A DNA stretch of 64,000 bases from Periplaneta americana (Eukaryota; Arthropoda; Insecta; Blattodea; Blattidae): contig NC_091132.1 of NCBI RefSeq assembly GCF_040183065.1, forward strand, positions 160,601,602 through 160,665,601. Reading direction: 5' to 3'. A program made the position numbers and the translations under genes. The notes below the pieces were generated by a model. It had not been told where the DNA came from. It saw only the letters and a program-made list of their open reading frames with translations, and did no database searches. Each line of letters starts with the position of its first letter. The first letter of the stretch is position 1. Of the stretch, positions 22,641 to 33,703 are shown piece by piece.

Positions 22641-23006
22641 GTATAGAGGAGACTGTTGTACCTTTAGCATAGTGTAGCTTTGAACATTTTTTGCTTTTTA
22701 ATTTTTGCTCCTACCCAGAAGACTCAAACTGAAGTAGATTGTAGAGAAATCCGCTAAGTAGCTCTGGTCGTAGGTTCGGTTTGATTTATTGCAAAGTGTG
22801 TGTTTTGTGGACAAATTTTTTTCAGTATCAAAAGTAAACAGTTCGTTCATTGATATATGCTTTCTAACACAAAACCAAATTGTATTTGTTACTATCAATC
22901 ACGTACAGTGTGTTCCCTGTCGTCTGGTGAGTAGTATTTATTCGTATCTCTAGGTTCCAAGGTACATGATACTATCGGTTTTTGTTTTCGTTTTATTTCA
23001 AGATCA
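22641..23006. other. 3' flank of gene 1, no gene seen
   Basis: AT-rich; probable 3' untranslated or flanking sequence. I could not place a polyadenylation site with confidence. Confidence 0.5.
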
Positions 23007-23125
23007 TGTCACGAAGTAAGTTTCGAGCTAAGAGGCCCCCAATTGGTCCGGATGCCTTGAAGAAAGCTGTTGAAGCAGTTACTGCTCCTCCAGGAAGTAA
23101 AATCTAAATCAGAGAAGCCTGCTCT
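23007..23125 (+). pseudogene. Possible psq-type helix-turn-helix fragment (pogo/CENP-B-like)
   Basis: ATG at 23007 begins MSRSKFRAKR, then GPDALKKAVEAV and, after a stop and frame change, IREACSGL. The pattern ALKKAVEAV....SIREA resembles the N-terminal helix-turn-helix of pogo-like transposases and jerky/CENP-B relatives. Only about 40 codons; weak. Confidence 0.4.
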
Positions 23126-23477
23126 GGTTTATGATGGAAAATACATTTTATATATGATTGTGAGTTTTTACAGGTATATTCCGACCTATATTCCAGGTGT
23201 TCGGGGGTAACAGAGAGTATGTTCCAAGGTCATGAACCTCTTTACATTTGAATATATTACATATCCTTTTTATTTTTTCCATTTTTAATAGATCTGTAAA
23301 ACAGAAAAATATATACAGGAAGTCGTAAAAGGAATCTTCAATAATTATTTCAAGCATTTTTTCATTTAAACAAATTTCATTTCCTAAAATAAAGAAATCA
23401 AATATTAAATGTGTTTCAAAGTACAACAGTGTCCCCTATATGGATATTATTAATAACTGTAATACTGTACGCTGGTG
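23126..23477. other. No gene seen
   Basis: AT-rich; no motif recognised. Confidence 0.55.
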
Positions 23478-24460
23478 CGCATTCTTCTGTGAGAAAACCT
23501 AAGCGTATTCCAGTGTCCTTATGAATCATGCATTGTTGTTATGTGTGTGATAAAAATGTTTCACGCTTGGAAAGTATAAAAATCCATGCACTTGTATATA
23601 GGCCAGAAGGAGTTCAGTTGCTTTATTTGTAGGAAGCATTTCCCATTTTCGCGAGATCTGAGAAAGTATGGCTGTAAACACATACGTAGGAGGGAACCGG
23701 TACCACTGCCATGTTTGTGGTTAATGTTTCTTCTATTCGCAACATATGAACGGACATGCAGACACGCACAGGCAACAAACCAGTCATGTGCGATTTCTGT
23801 GGGAATACCTATGCGTATTCCAGTCTTATAAATAATGCACTGTTATGATGTGTGTGATAAACATTTTTCGCGCTTGGATGTCTAAAAATGCATGCACTTC
23901 TACATAGGCCAGAAGCAGTTCAGTTTCTTTGTAGGAAGCATTTACCATTTCGTCAGATCTGAGAAAGTATATAAACACATATGCAGGAGTGAACTGGTAC
24001 GCCTGCCATATCTGTGATTAATTTTCTTCTCTTTGCGGCATATGAAAGGACATGTAGACACACACAAGCCACAAGCCAGCTATGTACCATTTCTGTGCGA
24101 AGACCTATGCGTAGCCTATTCCAGATTTCTCATAAACCATGCACTATTTTGATACAATATGTGTGATAAAAGTTTTTCGCGCTTGGAAATTAAAAAAATG
24201 CATGCACTTGTACGTAGGCCAGAAGTAGTTCATTTGCTTTATTTGTAGGAAGCGTTTCCCGTTTTCGCAAGATCTGAGAAAGTATGTAAACACATACGCA
24301 GCTGAGAACCAGTACCACTGCCATGTTTGTGGTTAATGTTTCTTCTATTTGCGACATATGAAAGGACATGTAGACATACACAGACCACAAACCAGCACCT
24401 ATGTACGATTTCTGTGGGAAGACTATGCGTTTTCCAGTCTCATAAACCATGCATGTTAAG
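23478..24460 (+). pseudogene. Decayed zinc-finger array, three tandem units of about 308 bp
   Basis: The phrase TGTGTGATAAA recurs at about 23544, 23851 and 24160 (spacing 307 and 309). Each unit encodes broken fingers: CDK..SRL....HALV, then SCFICRKHFPF in unit 1, a CHVCG-x-C remnant followed by stop, and CDFCGNTYAYSS. All units share the same stops, so the array was already dead before it was duplicated, or the units were homogenised. It most likely derives from a paralogue of gene 1. Confidence 0.8.
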
Positions 24461-24465
24461 CATGA

Positions 24466-24523
24466 CACACACAATCATGCTTTTCAGTCATTTTGCTTGT
24501 ACAGTCTTAAGTTGTAATGCAAG
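24466..24523 (+). repeat. One arm of a dispersed inverted repeat
   Basis: The sequence TTTTGCTTGTACAGTCTTAA GTTGTAATGCAAGA is found inverted at 26845-26893. Both lie beside zinc-finger debris. Confidence 0.7.
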
Positions 24524-24841
24524 ACGGAACCCAATGGAGTCCATAGACATTTTACGAGATCGTCTTACAGTCAGTTATGAAAAATAAACATTGCTGACAT
24601 ATAGAAGTTATCGCTGCTGCAATGAGTGTTCTTATAATAAAACAGAAAGGGAAACAAATAATTAGAAACATTGTGAAAACAGTGGTTGTTGAAGGAAACG
24701 GAGTTAGTCATATTGGAATTGTTACTCCACATATTGAAAGGCAAGATACTGGAATGAGTAAAGGAATAACACCTCATGAATATCTTAGTCCTACAGTACA
24801 GTATGTCCGGGAAGTTCGTATACCCTGTACCTTACTAGTTT

Positions 24842-24915
24842 CATTATATTATATTATATTATATTATATTATATTATATTATATTATATTATATATTACA
24901 TTACATTATACTATA
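24842..24915. repeat. TTATA microsatellite, left part
   Basis: Pentanucleotide TTATA repeats. The same repeat resumes at 25996-26097, so the mariner-type element between them landed in this tract. Confidence 0.9.
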
Positions 24916-25995
24916 CAGAGTGATTTACATAGAACTGACACATTTCTTTCTTTAATTATTCCGTTGGAAATTCATTCAATGACCCAATTTTAGCACCAAA
25001 TTAAGCAGAATGTTCTGGAGTTTCGATTCCTTGTCACTAGATGCGTAGATGTTTATGTTATATTCCTATTGTTGGCAGCACTAGATGCTCAGATGTTTAT
25101 GTTTTATTCCTATTGTTGGCAGCTGTTTTCGACATTTTGTGTCAACGTGAAAATGCAGTACACATTAAATCAACGACTCTTCCTTTTGAAGCAATACTGG
25201 GTTACGAATTCAATTACAGCTATTCAGAGGGCATACCAGAGAGAATTTGGTGTTCGCAATCCTCCCAAAAGAAACACAATACTGGGACTGGTAAACAAAT
25301 TGGAAACAACTGGATCTCTGGTGAGTGAAAAGGGCAAGCATCGTTCATCTAGGCTTCCCACGGTTGTTGTTGACGTAAGAGCACGACTGGAGCAGTCACC
25401 CAAAAAATCATTAAGACGTTTGTCGCAGGAGACAGGGTACACCTACTCAATGTGTCAGAGAGCCTAAAGCCATATAGGGTTACGGTTGTTCATCAGCTAC
25501 AGGAACCAGATAAGGATAAAAGATTGAATTATTGTCGTTGGTTTCAGACGTTCATTGTGCAAAATCCTGCCATATTGTCCATCACATGGTTCACAGATGA
25601 AGCATGGTTCCATTTATCCGGTTATGTGACGACCGAATAATTTCCAGGAACCTGTGGCCACCGAGATCTCCGGATTTGACAACGCCGGACTTCTTTCTAT
25701 GGGGTTACTTAAAAGACAGGTTTTACGCCACACGTCCCCAGACATTGGACGATCTGAAGCACATCACACAGGAGATTCAAGCTATTGACAACAGAGTCCT
25801 CCGAGTGGCCAGTAACATGGAACGACGTGTTGAGTTGTGCCTTATGCAGGATGGAGGACATTTTCAACATTTGCTATAGAGGTAAATAATCTCCCAAAAA
25901 TGCTCTACATTTTAGGTATAATAAGTTGTCGCTAGCACAATTCGTTTTGAAACAATTAATGAAAGAAATGTGTCAGTTCTATATAAATCACTCTG
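24916..25995 (+). mobile_element. Mariner-superfamily element (DUF4817 type), 1080 bp
   Basis: Flanked by TA on both sides (24914-24915, 25996-25997). The inverted ends CAGAGTGATTTACATAGAAC / CAGAGTGATTTATATAGAAC match for about 45 bp. The inside carries a broken transposase (25153-25879). The element inserted into a TTATA microsatellite. Confidence 0.88.
25153..25879 (+). pseudogene. Transposase, frameshifted and missing its middle
   Basis: The N-terminal part (MQYTLNQRLFLLKQYW, then AIQRAYQREFGV, then ETTGSLV) resembles the helix-turn-helix region called DUF4817. A frameshift near 25455 leads to VHQLQEPDKDKRLNYCRWF and FTDEAWFHLSGYV, which holds the first catalytic Asp. The frame then breaks and resumes at ISRNLWPPRSPDLTTPDFFL WGYLKDRFY. 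The middle, normally carrying the second catalytic Asp, is deleted. The protein cannot be active. Confidence 0.82.
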
Positions 25996-26097
25996 TATTA
26001 TATTATATTATATTATATTATATTATATTATATTATATTACATTACATTACATTATATTATATTATATTATATTATATTATATTATATTACATTATT
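25996..26097. repeat. TTATA microsatellite, right part
   Basis: Continuation of the tract at 24842-24915, with some TTACA units. Confidence 0.9.
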
Positions 26098-26844
26098 AAT
26101 ATTCATAACTGTAGTTTTTGTTGGTACATTGTTGTTATGTCGGTGTACCATTGTTATTATTGTTGTTGAATTCGCCTCACTCGATCGTTATTTTGTGATT
26201 TGAAATGGCGGACACAAGTTCGTCCCTGAAGTGTTTTCGTATGATGCTAATTGGGGCGGTTAGAAGCAAAGGAGTGTGACATTTCTAAAAACATGTAAGT
26301 GCATCCAGGGTAAACTAAAGCGTTTAAAATTTCAGTGGTAAAGGGATATATTTTTAACTACATCGCGCATTAACATTTAAAATTAAAACTTCACGGAATT
26401 TACGAAAGTATTTTATCGAAAATAACGTAAGTGCATTTACACCCCTTTGCCTCTCACCACGTCAATTGTCTCTCCTGTGTGAGGACGTTCATGTATCCAT
26501 ACACTCGTGACTAACCTCTCTTCAAGAGAAAACGAACTTGTGTCTGCCATTTTAACTCACAGAATAACGATCGAGTGAGGCAAACTCAACAACGATACAC
26601 TGACATAACAACATTATAAATCAATAAATTCGGCGAGAAATTCACACGACAGTAATCTGATGTCTGTCATTTTCTACTGAAAAGACTAAATGCAAATCGT
26701 AAGTACACCCACAGACTCCTTCTTGCATGACAACAAGTTGGAACACGCACAGAAAAATCAATTGGACTCTGATTGAGTTCAAGCCAAATAACTGATAGAA
26801 CGCAATAACTAAGTCGACTTGTCCCCCTCCCCCATACATACACA
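26098..26844. other. No gene seen
   Basis: A short inverted match (GAATTCGCCTCACTCGATCG near 26168; CGATCGAGTGAGGCAAACTC near 26570) suggests a small foldback about 420 bp long. Otherwise nothing recognised. Confidence 0.5.
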
Positions 26845-27190
26845 CATCTTGCATTACAACTTAAAACTGTGCAAGCAAAACGATGGACAGGCATAAGTGT
26901 GTGTGTCAGGGATATTCAAGTGCAACAAGTACAGGAAGTTGTACGCATATTCGGGTTTTCTCAAAATGCATGCCACATACACACACTCAAAAAGACAAGG
27001 GCGTTGTCTGTGAGATGTACTACTCTGACCAGTCATTTATAATACCTGATTTGATGCTATAAAACAACCTTTAAGTAATTGTAATGCAGTGTGTGAACAA
27101 AATGTTTCTCGTTTCTGGAAGTTTCAAAGTCCATACACACAACCAGATAAAAGACAAATGTCATGCAATATGTGTAGTATGTGGTTGAGT
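26845..27190 (+). pseudogene. Inverted-repeat arm and further zinc-finger debris
   Basis: 26845-26893 is the inverse of 24466-24523. After it, broken frames give CEQNVSRF and MSCNMCSMW with finger-like cysteine spacing. I take this as more decay from the same zinc-finger locus; weak. Confidence 0.4.
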
Positions 27191-29125
27191 CTGGAATTCC
27201 AGACTTCATTTTTTAAGTTCCATCTGTTGTGGCTGTGTTATGTGGATTTAAAATAATTCTAATTTCTATGTATCTATGAAAGAGGTCTGGATGCATGTAT
27301 TGGGAATATCTTGTCCCGTAGCTAAATACAGTATTAGGTCGTAACAGTGTAGAAACAAATTGTGTATGTCTCTGCAAAAATTTAGCTACACGTCTCTGAT
27401 GTAACATCTGTGTTTATATAATAAATATACTATTCTGTTGCGAATTTTTATGTCTGTTTCCCAGATCTGTATTGTGGCAACTATGTTGTAATGAAATATG
27501 TGGAATATTTTCTTTACATAATGCATAAATATCTACATTTTACACAGTGTTTCGTTGTGATACTTATTATTTTAGGGGTTTAATATTGGCGTAATTCTGC
27601 ATCTATGAAACTCAGAATACCTTTAATCAGAGTTGAGTAATTACAAAAAAATTCCAAAACGCAATTTCAGCTTGGTACAGTTAAAAAAATTGTATGTTTA
27701 ACTGTCACATCATAATTATAGTCGAAAAATGTATAAGAACCTACAAAGTTGCCATATATCTAAAGACGTTTTGTAGGTAATATATGAAGGTTGAGTAACA
27801 GTAACGTATAATGACGTAAGAAACGTGCCATCGTATATTTAAACATTAAAGCCGAAGCTTTTGTTTTATTACAGGTTTTCAATGGAATGTCATTTATAAT
27901 GAATATTATTGCACACTGTACAGATCTGTATAATGAACCTACTCATTTGCAACTCATCATGTAAGTACCTACTTGTCATTGTCACTTATAACCTTATAAT
28001 GACTTTATAACCTAGTTCCATAAGGGCTGAAGGCACAAAACAATAGTTCGGAGATAATTGAGTTTTGTCAAGCTTTATATATTTACAAATTATCAGACAT
28101 ATGCTGAAATTGTATATAAAGTTACTGAGAGGATAGCCTAATACTTAAAGAAAAATGATAAGTGCATGTTTCATTATGAAAAATGTAAGTAATTTCAATT
28201 TGAATGTATGTAAATACAAAATTTCATTGTGAGTTTCAATTTTTTTAAGTAAAAAAAGTCAGCAAAAGAAAACTGCATTAGTTTTAGTGACTCAGATAAT
28301 TTAATACATAATATGTCTTATTACCTTTACACATTGAACACCAACATCAGGATCATTCATAGTTGGTCGCAGAATATGAAAACACATCTTTTACCATTTA
28401 AGGCATGAAATCCAACAGTTTCATAAGCTCTCTCAGCTTCACATTTGAGATCTCCCTTGTACGGTAAAGTCCCTCGTATCCGGCACCCAAATAACCAGCA
28501 ATACCAAAACAACGGCACTGTTCGCTAGGCCAAAAAAAAAAAAAAAAAGTCATTAATGCGAAAGGAAAAAGTCGAAGATGTGAGTGGTTTTCGTAGATCG
28601 CACATGCTGTATATTGTTTACTCTTTACATTGTTGACACGTGAAAACAGAAAACCCCGTTATGTCCCTGGAGATCAGTAAGCTGTCACTTGAGCCTTGCA
28701 AACAATTCGCAGAGACGATGTCTTTAAATTTACCATTTGAACTCGCCCGTTCAAAGAGATATTGGAAAGTCTAAATAGAAAACTGTGAAATTCTCTGTTC
28801 CTACAGCGCATAAAAGTTTCATTCGAGAGATAGACAGTATATAAACAAGACGACATTAGAGATATGTTAAAGAGGTTCAAATCATTGAGTGCCCCCCCCT
28901 CATGCCTCCCCATAATTCCGCCTATGCTCTACAGGTAGATATTTCTTTTGTGTACTGCCTCGACAATAGTCGAAGGCACTGCTGGCAGCTTCTTGATGGT
29001 TTGTCACCTTTTCTTTGTTATCTTGTGGAGTCTTGTTTGGTGGAGTTTTTCTACTCCATGCATCAGGCTTAGGTACCCTATGTTCAGGTCTGTTCTGTTA
29101 TTATTAAGTACTACACCATTCTTTT
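27191..29125. other. No gene seen
   Basis: AT-rich intergenic DNA. TATCCGGCACCCAAATAACC near 28478 recalls pogo-type element ends, but I found no partner. A C-run lies at 28891-28898. Confidence 0.5.
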
Positions 29126-29129
29126 ACTT

Positions 29130-29500
29130 ATATCCAAAGTCTTTAGAAGGAACTGATGGAAAACTCATCACGTCGCCGATACAGATATGGTTCTTCTATT
29201 TCGCAATTCAAGCTCTCTACCCGACTCGTTCGGAAGATCCCCTGTAGTGAGTCTATCCCATGATGATGGATAGTATCTAAAAGACGTAATCGATTTATTT
29301 GCTGAGCCATAAATAAAACAGCAATAATCCAGCTTTGATCGGATAAGAACTCGGTAAAAGCATAAAAGCACTGTACTGGCTGCACAATACTAGTATATGT
29401 GTCTGCCACATTACTGTATAATGAAAGATAAGGCCCAAAAATCTCGCAGTGTCTATGGATGCAGTCCACGAAGATTGTAGAAGTGGACACACTGCGTTTT
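29130..29500 (-). pseudogene. LINE reverse-transcriptase C-terminal fragment
   Basis: Minus-strand frames give ARFLGLIF, then YRVLIRSKLDYCCFIYGSA and IHHHGIDSLQGIFRTSRVES LN. This matches the region after the RT palm (FLGL.F...; LY.ALIRSKLDYG...YGSA; I...G.R...GAFRTSPV.SL). Frameshifts are evident. It lies on the same strand as 30400-30720 and probably belongs to the same insertion. Confidence 0.8.
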
Positions 29501-30399
29501 CAGAGTGGAGAATTTAAAGCCCTTCCAAATAGCCCATTCTGATAATATGGCAATTACAAAAATCTTGCACTAGACTCACAACCTTGCACTTTCCACAAAG
29601 GGATTTCGGCAGCAAGGAAAGCTTTACATAAGTCGAATGCTAATTGAGATTTTCGACTCGATGTCGCAATTACCGTTGGAAGCAAAGAAATCTTCCCAGT
29701 AGCCTTGTAAAGTGCATGTTTGTGTTTGGTTGTACTGATATGTTGCGATATGAAATATTTAGCTAGGCTAGCTACAACAACGTCGCAATGAAAACTGAAA
29801 GAAAAATAACGTTACACCCGCACTCATTGTTGCCTTGTAAAATAAACACAAGCAATAATTAAAACGCTTACTGTTATACATTTTTGCATGGCAGCACCCG
29901 TTGTTGCAAAGAGAATATGAACTGACTAAAAGTCAATAATATACATTCGGTGAAGTCACTTTCATTGTAGTGGTTATACAAATAAATTAAAATATACCTG
30001 TAGGCAATTTTTAATAATAAATTAATAGATAATAGATAAATAATCAAATAAAGGCAAAAAATGCATTCATTTTGTAAATTAGGCATTTAGATTTAAAAAC
30101 GGAGAAAAGTGCAACATAAAACTGTGACGTTTCAATCACAAAGGTATAATTCGTACAGATTTACTTTCAAAATGAAGATACTGTTCAAATGTCACGAGAG
30201 GATCTCTGCGAGGGGAGTACGGTCCTTGCGGGGTAAGAGGAGAGAGTAAGCAAGCCAGTATCTCAGCGTTCTTGAAGGAGCAGGTGGATGGGAGTGGTGT
30301 CATTGGCCGGCTGGGACAAACAAGACTCAGTCAATAGTCGGCTGGTTCCATGTCGGGGAAGGTTATAAGAGTAGGGGAAAAAATCGCATTCCTTGCTCG
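29501..30399. other. Gap between two LINE fragments, nothing recognised
   Basis: If 30400-30720 and 29130-29500 are one element, this stretch replaces its RT palm. I see no YADD-type box here. Confidence 0.45.
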
Positions 30400-30720
30400 G
30401 ATCTTCTTGTGAAATGTGGACAATAGATGTAACACATTTAAAAAGGCATTCTGCAAAAATTCTGGTCTCCGCTTATCACTTTTCATAACCTCATATTCAC
30501 ATCTGGTGAGACAAATTGGTCTGTAGCTTCCACACAGCCTACAGAAGAATTCTTTCCTGGTTTCTGAATTGGGATTACAATGGCGGAATGCCAAAAGCAG
30601 ATGGAAATGTCCATTCAGTCCAGATTCTCTTGTACAGGGTCAGCAGGAAGGATTTTCTAGCTCATGTGAGGTGGCGAAGCATGTGGTTATGGATGTTGTC
30701 AGAGTCAAACGAGGTGTCAA
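30400..30720 (-). pseudogene. LINE reverse-transcriptase N-terminal fragment
   Basis: The minus strand reads DNIHNHMLRHL, then SFLLTLYKRIWTEWTFPSA, then after a frameshift GSYRPICLTRCEYEVM. This is the start of a LINE polymerase (D.I...ML..L; LL.LYN.IW..G..P..W; YRPISLTSC..KVME). Frames are broken. Confidence 0.78.
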
Positions 30721-31836
30721 GAGATGTATCTATACTAAAAGCCAGGCTATGAACGGACTAAACAGGAAGTAGTTGGCATGGCGAGAGGAAAGTGCGGGTT
30801 AGAGCGGTAGCCTGTGCAGCGATGACACGTTGAGTATGGCGGGGTGGGAGAACAGAGCTTTTCATTGGACCTCATGTGAAAATGTAGTCTGCTAACGAAA
30901 AACTGGCAATGGAATCACGGAGACAGTGTAGCCAAACTTCCCAGTTCATTTGCAGTAACACGTGCATTACGAGTCGCATTTCGTACCAGCGTCATTAGTT
31001 CGTGCTTTCTTAAAAACAGTAATTTTGATTATTAATGTTGTTGATAGTGTTATCGAGAACTGTAGACAGTAGTTATTTTAAACATATCGGTGACAAACGC
31101 TGAACATTCTTTGAATCTCGCGCCACTATGTGGCAATAGAGCTCAGAAAGAGAGTAACAGAACGTTGCTTCCGGTTTAGTCTGTTCATAATCTGGCTTTT
31201 AGTATAAGTGCTACTTCCAACTCCCCGGATGTGAACAGTTCATTGTAATAATGTGTTTTTAGATATCAAATTTAGATTAGGTACGGTTTTTCCGCAGCGT
31301 CTTTCATTTTCAGAAATTCCGGATCATAATTCCTTAAGCTGCTTATTTGTGCTAAATTATTGGAAAATATTTAAACAACTTCTACAGGACTGGTGTTCGA
31401 TTCGCCATTGTTCAAAATGCCTGGAGAGACAGAGCTATGTTTCCCCATTACTGGCTATGCTTGTCACAGTCCACACCCCCTGCTCTTTTGGTCCAGGCAA
31501 AATACTCTTCTGTATTTGCACAAACTTTCTTTATACCCTTGGTGTCTAGGGAAAATATTTCTTATTCACTGTAGACTGTATGGAAGGATGCACTAACAGA
31601 AATCGTTTTGGTACGTCGCAGCTTTCATGGTGTAAGAAAACAAAGAATAACTAATTTCAAGTAGGCCTATCGGTAGGGGTTGAAAATGTAATGTTACGAG
31701 CTTTATGCAATGAAGTCGAGAAATCGAAATAAAAAATTAAAAAAATGAAAGTGATTTCCCAATGACGAAAATGTGAGAATAAAATTATAATCAGTAAACC
31801 TCGGGTGTGTTGACCCGATAATGGGGATTTTCGGAA
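30721..31836. other. No gene seen
   Basis: Short frames without motifs. No repeat recognised. Confidence 0.55.
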
Positions 31837-32061
31837 AAACGAGAGTTGATTGACTTCCGCCCATTTTGGAATAGAAAATGGTCGAATTTCAAAGCGATTT
31901 TTTTGGGGGGGAGGGGGAGATGCATTTTTAAAACTTAAGCATCACATCCCATTGGAACATTGCAAACTAGCGCGAAACGTTTGTAATGTCTGGTAAGTTA
32001 TGTTGGTACGACATGTAAGATGGCATAAGGTGCAGGAAGAGAAATCTCTCAATACTCGTTT
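31837..32061. mobile_element. Inverted-repeat element, short copy of the 3501-4143 family
   Basis: The left end AAACGAGAGTTGATTGACTT and the right end (inverse, AAAACGAGTATTGAGAGATT) resemble those at 3501 and 4143. The inner run GGAACATTGCAAACTAGCG followed by GTTGGTACGACATGTAAGAT matches 4025-4093 closely. It lacks the CCTAA-rich repeats. Confidence 0.65.
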
Positions 32062-32464
32062 TAATCTTATTTTGATTATTTATTTATTGGTAATTAAGGC
32101 GGTATGTAAATCTTCAATTTACATTTGTGACAGGAAAACCATGAAAAATCCCAATCAGAATGGCTGCCACGGGATTTTTACCCAGGGACCTCTGTTTCAG
32201 CCACATCGCTGTGTAAAAAAGGACATTTCTTTATATAGATTTAATTCAGAAAAATGCGGTTGGTTATAGAAATTTCAGCAACTAACTGTAGATCTATTAT
32301 TTAAGGGATTGTAATAAGTATATTCATAATAAAAAAAACAGAAAAGAGAAAAAATTATGACTCACTGTTATTGACATCAATTTTGTTGTCTCCAATGATG
32401 TCTTAATATTCCGCGACATCGTAATTGAATGTATGTTTCATGACAATACCATGCATGACGAGGT
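32062..32464. other. No gene seen
   Basis: AT-rich sequence with no recognised feature. Confidence 0.55.
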
Positions 32465-32694
32465 TAAAATAAAATGTTTTATTTAACGACGCTCGCAACT
32501 GCCGAGGTTATATCAGCGTCGCCAGTGTGCCGGAATTTTGTCCCGCAGAAGTTCTTTTACATGCCAATAAATCTGTTGATATGAACCTGTCGCATTTAAG
32601 CACACTTAAATGCCATCAACCTGGCCCGAGATCGAACCCTCAACCTCGGGTATAGAAGGCCAACGCTATACCAACTCCGCCAACCAGGCCGACT
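32465..32694 (-). repeat. SINE family 2, copy B
   Basis: Inverse of the sequence at 15690-15915, tRNA-like head at the right end. The target duplication is GCATGACGAGGT (32453-32464) / GCATGAACAGGT (32695-32706). Confidence 0.88.
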
Positions 32695-32706
32695 GCATGA
32701 ACAGGT

Positions 32707-33535
32707 ATTCCATTCATCCATGACAATACCTTACGCTGTGCAACGCGGCAACAAATACCTTACTATAATAATAAGGTATTTTATGGCAGCATCCGTGGCT
32801 TCCTTGAGAACTATTACAAAACAGGTCAGTCATCGCTCTAGCGGAGTAATAAGACATCATTGGCGCTATTCCATTTTCATTCAAATTCTATTCAACAAAC
32901 TTCAGGCATATTCATTCTGTGGTAACCATTCTATAATCAGGATTTTGTAAATCTACTGTAATTTATACTGTAATTTTTCTTCTGACCAATCTTCGATATT
33001 CCCCCATGCCGCTCACGGGACTAACGTCTTCTAACTGAAGTTTCTCCATGGGTTAAATGAGCGTATAGCTGAATGATAAGTCGAGGCATGTGACAAGGTT
33101 AGCGGGTTAGTTGAAGGGATTATTCAAGTGATATGAGGCCGAGGAATGCGAATATTATTTAAGTACGTTTCCTCCCCCTTGTGTAATGTGGGGAGATACC
33201 TTAGTTTCATTTCTTTATATACGAGCAGGATACATATAATTCTTTAGTGGTTCTCTATTTCGCATCGTTTTTTCAACAGGTTTCCGTCATCACGGCACAC
33301 TTGATCGTAGTAACTTCATACCTATGAAAGTACACAATTTACATAATATATTGGGAATGGGAGAATCACTAAATCACTAGTAAAATTGTGATTTATTTTC
33401 ATTTTAATACTTCATAGAGGTAAGTCATTATCTGTGAATATTGCCTCTTTTTGTCTTTGGCGTAATTATCATTCGAGTCTTATTTGTTTATGTTCTTATT
33501 GTGCGGTTGCAGGTATTAATTTTATTATCATGCTA
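32707..33535. other. No gene seen
   Basis: No recognised motif. Confidence 0.55.
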
Positions 33536-33703
33536 GAAGTTATGGGCCTATAACTTGGGAGCACTTGTGGAAATGATAATCTGAAAGTGGGATATAGTTA
33601 ATATAAATTACTTTTTCAATGCAATGTGGCCCTTTATATAATCTACACAAAATGTAGTCAACAGAAAATTATAATTTTCCTTGCTTGAACTAATGTCCCC
33701 GTA

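Noticed and set aside
23478-24460. CRISPR-like or regulatory tandem array
   Set aside because: The units are about 308 bp and encode zinc-finger remnants; there are no unique spacers.
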